Shown here: in pieces, positions 58,023-64,000 of the stretch | How positions within the stretch are numbered: the stretch's first letter is position 1 | Layout: each line of letters starts with the position of its first letter | NCBI GenBank assembly: GCA_029531795.1 | Contig: JAPEIS010000011.1 | Span: 1,984,001 to 2,048,000 of the forward strand | Length of the DNA: 64,000 nucleotides | Origin: Sclerotinia nivalis | Taxonomy: Eukaryota; Ascomycota; Leotiomycetes; Helotiales; Sclerotiniaceae | Direction of reading: 5' to 3' | Notes under the pieces: generated by a model | Told to the model about the DNA's origin: nothing | The model's input: only the letters and a program-made list of their open reading frames with translations | Database searches by the model: none | Program-made: the position numbers and the translations under genes

Positions 58023-59306
58023 TGTGTTGAATGTAATATATCAAATGTTCCTTTAGGAAAGTTGATGATGATGGGAGGTCAACAGTATCTTGATCTCAAG
58101 AGTAAGTAACACTATCTAAATTAAATTGAGAACACAGTGTGATTATACTTATATACTTGTTCCTGTCATGATCTAGAATGCACTAGGAGGCTAGTAGGGT
58201 GAATTTAGATTGTATCTATAGGAACTAAAAAGGTCAGCTGATTTAAACTACTGTAGCTCATTAACTCGCCAAGATTTATGAGTCAATAGGAGTTATAAAC
58301 CCCAATCAAGAAGATGGATATGCCCCATTAAAATATCCCTGATAAACTAACAAAATGTCAATCTTTGATGTGCAATGCAACGCCGTTAGATTTTTCTGAT
58401 CAGGCTTTCCTCACTTTATGGCATGCGCAAGCATATGTGTATGTATGTGTAACCCACTGCAAAGGAAAATGACTGCCTATCATGAGGCTGCTCAGCCACT
58501 CACGATGAAAGATTTCTTTTGCGGGAGGCTTTCACCTAGAATAATGTGCTGGGCATATCGGCACAAGCTCTACTATCCATAAGCGATTTAGGAGTAGGAG
58601 AAATATGAGAGGAGAGAAAACAGGATAAAAGTAATATTGATTGATGCTACCACTAAACCACCATGCCCTAATAGGCATCAGATCTGATCCTAGCCATATA
58701 TTTATACCCTTGAAATCCACCCCTATTACAAGGAGCGATGAAATAAAGTCAAGAACGCTATGAAAGCCCAGTGGACTTATCAGCCGCATAATGGCTGTGT
58801 GTTTCTCGCAAGCCCTGTATTGTGGGGTTTAGTCATAACGACACCGTGTTTGAATTACTAGGAGGCCATCGTTGATGCTTGAGTGTTAGTTGTGATCTTC
58901 GTCGACAAACTTATGACTTTGAGTCGAAACTAGAATGACTAAGTGGGTCAATGACGTGCAGTAGTGCAAATGTCACACTAAAATTGCTTTAAAGTCCCAG
59001 AAAAGCATCACCTGGAAATGATAACGGTTAATGGCGCGAGAATGAGTATAGATAGCGATTTGCTAGTAGCTTTCCGACTGTCCTTTTCGAGATAGATAGC
59101 AAGTAAGAGTCATTTTAGTAGGTTTAAAAATCATCACCAAGGGGCCACTCTGCCGACTTGCGGCGATTAAATATGTTCACATGCGTGAGTCTAGTGAGAA
59201 ATCCGACCCTTAAATCCGATTATCGGCCATATTGGTACCCTAACGCTGAATGCATCCCCTTTTTAAGCTTCTAAGAATATCCAAGGTCGAGGGTCGGAGA
59301 TAATGG
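58023..59306. other. Intergenic, no supported gene
   Basis: About 1.3 kb between two minus-strand genes. Short ORFs only. Confidence 0.5.
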
Positions 59307-61034
59307 CTAGCAGGAAATCACAGTCTCTCCGTCACCGTCTTTCCAACATGCATCCCCAACTTTCATCTTCGATTCACTAGCAATAAACAGTAAAGTGTAT
59401 ATTTCTTTAACCACTCCGCCCCAGCAATTAACTCTGACACTCTTCCAATCATCCGTACGTTCAGCCGATACACCCCACCCTGAATCGCCCTTGGAGATGT
59501 GTCTGAAAAGGTAAGACCAGAGATTTTGTTTGACATGATCGTTGAGGTTTTGTGTATCGACAAGCCAATATCCGCGCTCAAAAGGGCGACAAGGCCTGGT
59601 CTGTGAAGTAGGCTTGTATACTGCCTGTAGTTGGTGAATTGAAACAAGACGTCCTAGTGAAGTCGTAACAAGATTAGCTAGCGTGAGATCGCCGGACGAA
59701 GTTTGGGGTATAAATGAAGGAATGATGCATGTTGCCAAAGACTTCGAAGAAGCCAAGCTTGACATTGGAGCTATGGAGCTTGAAACAACCGGTGCATCAG
59801 GGCCCATAGATGTAGGAGGTCTCTGTGGTGAAGGAAGAGACCCTGAAGATGCCTCAGCCGTGGTATCGGATATTACCAGCTTAACCCTCTGGGGACTTTT
59901 GGGACTCTTGTCTACTGACGACGGGAAATCGACTCGCCGTCGTTTGCTGTTCGCATGTTGGGGCAACGAGCTAGATATTTCTAATATTTCGGGTATACCA
60001 GATATCGGCCCCTTCTTTGAAGATTCGGTCAAATCTACGTCTTCATTCGTAAAATCCGCTGCTATTTCCGTTTCCATAGTCTGACTTGTTCGTCGATTTG
60101 AAGTATTGGCGGCCTGCCCAGAAGCCTGCATATTATTGGAATTGTCAGAGTTCATTGAGTTAGGTCCGCCTGTATGAAAAGTCGATACTGGAGATGGAGT
60201 GATATGTCTAAATCGAGTTGTATGCGCTCGCCGAGGAGGAGAAATTATCCGGGGGTGCCTGGGTGACAGAGAAGGAGCAACGTCCAAACCGGTACGAGCC
60301 TCAGTACTTTGGGAACTAATGAATGGTATGGCTTGGGGAACCTCAAGGTTCAAGCTACTCTCATCCGTGAACTGCGATTCCTTACCCACAACAGGAGAGT
60401 CTTGTGTGCTTTCCCCTTGCTGTTGATGCAGCTCCAAAATCCGCGTTGGGGATGAAAATTGGGTAAGGAGTCTGTCATTCTCAGGCATAGAGTCTTCGAC
60501 TACACTAGATGCTTGTGTTTGAGCTGGGCTTGAATCCATAAACTGAGTCCGCCACGGTGTTTCCTCTACCGCCTGCAATTCCAAACCAACCTGACTCTGC
60601 CCCGATATTTCCTCTCCAGATTGCATTCCCAAGCTCACTGCAGTCCTGCTTCGAGTGCGAAACCTTGGAGAGTTTCGGTTATCCAGAACACTTCGAAAGG
60701 ACAGTTGAGGTGAGTACATTAGATCGGATAATTCCTCCTCGGTGATCTCATGGTATGCCCCTGGATTCGTCTCTGGCTCTTGGGTTGGTGGGCAATAAGA
60801 TGCATTTTCGTCGCATTCCTGCGTCGAATGCTGCAGTTCCTCCTCAATCTGCACCTCTGATCCTTTCTGATTTGCAGCGCTGGCTTGAGGGTCGTCTTGT
60901 AGTTGTAGATAAGTTGCAGGTTCGAAACTTAAATAAGCTCTTGCGAATGCTCTGTATCGGGTATCATCTTGGCCTCGACTTGGTGCTGATGTGTGAACTA
61001 AGATCTCGACGTTTTCTCTTGTTGTGTGAGCCAT
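59307..61034 (-). CDS. Fungal protein of unknown function with conserved N- and C-terminal ends
   Basis: Single exon. The frame is open up to 61160, but the ATG at 61034 gives a natural start, MAHTTRENVEILVHTSAPSRGQDDTRYRAFARAYLSFEP, followed by 575 residues in total. This opening looks structured. The middle (about residues 60-440) is Ser/Pro/Thr/Gln-rich and probably disordered, with a basic SKRRRVDFPSS patch that may be a nuclear signal. The last about 125 residues look conserved: IHQLQAVYKPTSQTRPCRPFERGYWLVD, then GDSGWGVSAER, VRVNCWGGVVKEIYTLLFIASESK. I recall uncharacterised filamentous fungal proteins with this end, with no known activity. There is no membrane segment. Confidence 0.8.
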   Translation of the reverse strand: MAHTTRENVEILVHTSAPSRGQDDTRYRAFARAYLSFEPATYLQLQDDPQASAANQKGSEVQIEEELQHSTQECDENASYCPPTQEPETNPGAYHEITEEELSDLMYSPQLSFRSVLDNRNSPRFRTRSRTAVSLGMQSGEEISGQSQVGLELQAVEETPWRTQFMDSSPAQTQASSVVEDSMPENDRLLTQFSSPTRILELHQQQGESTQDSPVVGKESQFTDESSLNLEVPQAIPFISSQSTEARTGLDVAPSLSPRHPRIISPPRRAHTTRFRHITPSPVSTFHTGGPNSMNSDNSNNMQASGQAANTSNRRTSQTMETEIAADFTNEDVDLTESSKKGPISGIPEILEISSSLPQHANSKRRRVDFPSSVDKSPKSPQRVKLVISDTTAEASSGSLPSPQRPPTSMGPDAPVVSSSIAPMSSLASSKSLATCIIPSFIPQTSSGDLTLANLVTTSLGRLVSIHQLQAVYKPTSQTRPCRPFERGYWLVDTQNLNDHVKQNLWSYLFRHISKGDSGWGVSAERTDDWKSVRVNCWGGVVKEIYTLLFIASESKMKVGDACWKDGDGETVISC

Positions 61035-62230
61035 TATTGTCGTAGGTTTCAATCTTGTACATTTTTCTTTGGTGGTAAATGCGTAAATATAGTGATGGAC
61101 TTTTGAGAGAGGTGAGATGGAAATTTGAGTTTCATCTTGTGCAAAGTTGTTGCTTTTCATGGTATGGCAGACGCTCCGACCACACAGGCTGTGGTCCGAG
61201 GCTGAAACTCCCTAGGTTAATCTTATCTATTGCAGCCAAATTTTCAGCTATTCCATTCAAACCGAGCAAAACTACAAACACAATTATTGCTTCATCACCA
61301 GGCCATTAACAATCAATGATTTATAGAGTGTATGGAAAGCTCTAGACCTTCAAACTTTTGAAAATGTCCTTCGATTACCTTGCCAAGTTTGGAGCTATGA
61401 ACAAAATTGACATCGATACCTACGAATAGTTAGATTCGTATTGACATTGAAGACTCCTTAGGGGCTCACTTCAGGAGATCTTCTAGTTTGTATCCTGCTA
61501 ATCTCTTACTAAGTTCCTGGTGGCCCGGAATGTTTTGCCGGTGTCTACAAAGTAATATAACTTAGTGAGAGTGGTGCTATTCCTCAAACGTGTCATTTCA
61601 TCTTGTCGTTCAAGTTTCAGTCTACAGTTGTGACATGAAAAACAGTCTATTTTATTTTGTTGAAGAATTTACTCCTCCACAATCCCTCGCCGGAATTAAG
61701 ACTGTGGAATTTGAGACGGAAGGCCTTGAAGGGGCAACTCTTTACTGAAAACTACCCCTAATTTGGTCTGCCATATCAAACTCAATCTGGAAAGTCTAAG
61801 ACTAAATTCCTGGTTAAGTAAAGGATATACCCAGATGATGTCAAGTGATGATTATTATTTTGAATCTGGGAGCAATTCATCCAATGCTTCCACTCAATAC
61901 AAAAAATTGAATGTTGAATTTATGCAGTCATATAAGTTGGTTTTTTGGTTGTCTGTTGGTGGTTCGTACTCCCTTTCAATGAAAGATAGAAGACATGAGG
62001 ATGTCTTCAACATAAGTACTTTCCACTTCCAAGAACATAGCAATTCTTACTCGAGATTATCTACTCAGACTTCTCAGCCATTCTCGATTAGTCCTAGCCC
62101 AGCAGTTCAGTAGCAGTTCATCTCCAACATATCCAAGGTAGCCAACTACACTATACTCTGAACGAAACTTCAAGCGCAACCAAAAAAACAACTAGCTTCT
62201 GACTCCTCTTCAATATAGCGATATATTACT
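61035..62230. other. Intergenic, no supported gene
   Basis: About 1.2 kb between the divergent unknown gene and the EthD-like pseudogene. The ORF 61763-62113 has low-complexity Ser/Tyr content and no domain. Confidence 0.5.
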
Positions 62231-62662
62231 ATGCCTCCCCTCATACTAAGTGACTTCCAAACCCGCAAACCAGGTCTCACCCCCTCCAAACCAAATTCAA
62301 AACCTACAACGAAACCATTCATCTTCCCCTCCTACTCTCCGTACAGGGCTCCTCCTTTCCCAAAAGCCACAACACGAAACTACGTCATCCGCAATGCCCA
62401 CGATGTTTCATCCTCTGACACGTCAAACTCGAACTATTGAGCCAGTGTTTATCACGGCACAAATCATGAAGATGTTGACTATGATGTGTATAGCGAAATG
62501 GTGTTTGAAGACGAGAAGGCATTCAAAGCTTTTAAAAAGGCGATGTTGGATCCGGTTTCGGGGAAAACTTTGAGGGAGGATCAGGAGAGATTTCCTGGGT
62601 CTGGAGGTCTTAAAGTGGTTGGGATTGAGGATTCGGAAGCTACTATGAGGCCTTCTAAGTAG
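62231..62662 (+). pseudogene. EthD-domain-like pseudogene
   Basis: The start MPPLILSDFQTRKPGLTP and the end (VYSEMVFEDEKAFKAFKKAMLDP, ending EATMRPSK) lie in one frame. The middle (FKTYNETIHLPLLLSVQGSSFPKSH) is in another. Together they follow the order of a small fungal EthD (dimeric alpha-beta barrel) protein of about 140 residues. The frame leaves near 62280 at a C-run, returns near 62371, and is then cut by TGA at 62438-62440, after which the original frame continues to a TAG at 62660-62662. No GT..AG intron explains these changes. EthD proteins include enzymes or helpers in degradative and polyketide pathways. Here the gene looks inactive unless the assembly is wrong. Confidence 0.75.
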
Positions 62663-63533
62663 TTAGATGGTGATAGGTATGAGCATATAACGCAGGATAA
62701 CTCCGTTTTGGGCCATCAAGGAAAGTATTTGATCCTGATCACACTTTCCACTAATTTACGCTGGTTGCAGGTGAGTTAAAGAAGAAGAGCAACCATACCA
62801 GAATGTGTCGCCTCCCTTGATGCTAAAGTCATAGCAGACCCGCCTTTTGTCTCCATCTCCAGCTAGAAAATTACAGGGACTAATCAAATTCATTGGCTTG
62901 GTCACAAGTAGACAGTAACAATCATATCCATTTCATTTCCCTACTGAATACTGTGACACAGTACACAGGACCGCCATCTCACACTCTCACGAGCCCTCTA
63001 ATTCCATGAAAAGCACCAAAACCTTGTTGGAGTCAGATAAGTATGATAGATATTTGTTAATACTGGATTTTCTTGAATGTTCAAAAATTAAAAGATAAAA
63101 GTTATTAAATGAGAGGTTCAATGCATATGATTGGATTGGAGTATCTATCATCAGGAGGATAACAATATTTCGGTGCCAGTTTTATTGAAAAGATTGAAAA
63201 TAATCTAATGGATTCAACATTCACGAGTTTGATGATAGATTGACGATACAAACGATCTTCTAGAACGGTATAACAGTATTAGAGAACCAGTACTATATTA
63301 AGCCTCATCCTACCCAAGGGGCTCTGATGCTCTGATCAAATCAAACGAGAATCTTACCTTATCACGTGAAGAAGTTAATGTTATTAGACTTAATTTCAAG
63401 GCGCCAATTACTATCGCGAACTTTTGCCCCGCTAAGATTTTCCTCCACAAATCGAAATATTCAACGAATTCATCGTTGTAGATTTGAACCTTTCCTGCCT
63501 TTCATATCTCAACGTCAATCTTTCGCCGCAATC
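62663..63533. other. Intergenic, upstream region of eIF3d
   Basis: About 0.9 kb of AT-rich DNA. A CACGTG palindrome lies at about 63364, some 170 bp before the eIF3d start. Nothing else was recognised. Confidence 0.45.
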
Positions 63534-64000
63534 ATGGCGCCCATATCACTCTCAGATATCATCTCTGCGCTCCCATCAGAGGACTCATGGGGACCATCAA
63601 CCACATCAGAAACCACATTAAATGGAGTTCCTTACGCCCCATACTCCAAAGGTGATAAATTAGGTCGCATGGCAGATTGGACAGCTGAAGGAAAAGATGG
63701 AAGAGATGGCAGAGGTGGGAGACAACAGTACAATCGAAACTACAGAGGTGCGATCTATACCTCAAAATCTATCTACTATTTATTTGCAATTTATTCGACA
63801 TTTAGTTCGGAAATCTAGGTTTGATCTGGTTTCTTTGTGCTAATATATTTTTGTGCAATTAGATCAACAAGTTTACGGCGCTGGAACTTCCTCATTATTC
63901 GCAGTCCAACTCGCCGAGGACGAATCTACCTTCTCTGTTGTTAGCAACACCCGCGATTCTACCAAGACCCGCTTTGGTCGTGGAGGAACTTTCACTCGAG
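63534..64000 (+). CDS. EIF3D: Translation initiation factor eIF3 subunit D, 5' part
   Basis: Exon 1 is 63534-63747 and exon 2 runs from 63863 past the window end. The 115-nt intron (GTGCGA..TAG) splits a codon. The product opens [23 protein letters not shown], then [31 protein letters not shown], and FRRGG-like FGRGGTFTR. These are the conserved N-terminal blocks of eIF3d, the cap-binding subunit of eIF3 that helps recruit mRNA to the 40S ribosome (fission yeast Moe1). The ATG at 63534 is chosen because upstream codons in the same frame lack homology and match a 5' UTR. The C-terminal part lies outside the window. Confidence 0.95.

Noticed and set aside
1..64000. CRISPR arrays, tRNA, 5S rRNA and secondary-metabolite clusters
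   Set aside because: I looked for spaced repeats, T-arm and 5S-like motifs, and PKS/NRPS/terpene genes and saw none; a covariance-model scan would be needed to exclude small RNA genes fully.

Overview
The window is nuclear DNA of a filamentous ascomycete. Genes carry short introns of about 45-240 nt with GT..AG ends and CTAAC/CTGAC branch sites. Gene content is typically fungal: a CFEM protein, PalC, sedolisin, a fungal rhodopsin-like membrane protein, a retrotransposon with RIP-like decay, and mitochondrial and TFIID subunits encoded in the nucleus. Protein flavour suggests a leotiomycete close to Botrytis/Sclerotinia, but that is inference from memory and was not tested.

Layout. 1-13 kb: 5' part of an APC-family permease, a five-exon fungal rhodopsin-like protein, a SAM methyltransferase, a small membrane protein, an unrecognised two-exon gene, and a DUF4267-like protein. 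13.8-15.9 kb: a secreted sedolisin (tripeptidyl-peptidase). 16.9-21.8 kb: a degenerate Ty3/gypsy element with three 213-bp LTRs in one orientation and a 5-bp target duplication at its outer ends. 22.2-23.0 kb: a gene next to it with two in-frame stops of the C-to-T type. 23.9-27.3 kb: a large single-exon protein of unknown function. 28.9-39.1 kb: a dense housekeeping block with nucleolin (Gar2/Nsr1 type), a complex I subunit, mitochondrial ribosomal protein mL54, TAF7 and a TAF3-like gene head to head, a small hydrophilic protein, and palC. 39.1-43.8 kb: gene-poor DNA with a palindromic element rich in GGGTTA/TAACCC. 43.8-48 kb: a frameshifted secreted/membrane protein and a PAS-histidine kinase with no receiver domain. 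50.6-64 kb: an uncertain basic ORF, an 880-residue protein with two CFEM domains, an RBR ubiquitin ligase, a conserved fungal protein of unknown function, an EthD-like pseudogene, and the 5' end of eIF3d.

No biosynthetic cluster, CRISPR array or clear RNA gene was seen. The genes are mostly unrelated neighbours. The exception is the TAF7/TAF3-like pair: two TFIID subunits sharing one 391-bp intergenic region. The most unusual material is the three-LTR element and the decay around it, the palindromic hexamer-rich element, and the paired CFEM domains of which one lacks the usual heme-site aspartate. Intron boundaries were placed by eye from splice consensus plus reading frame and have no transcript support.
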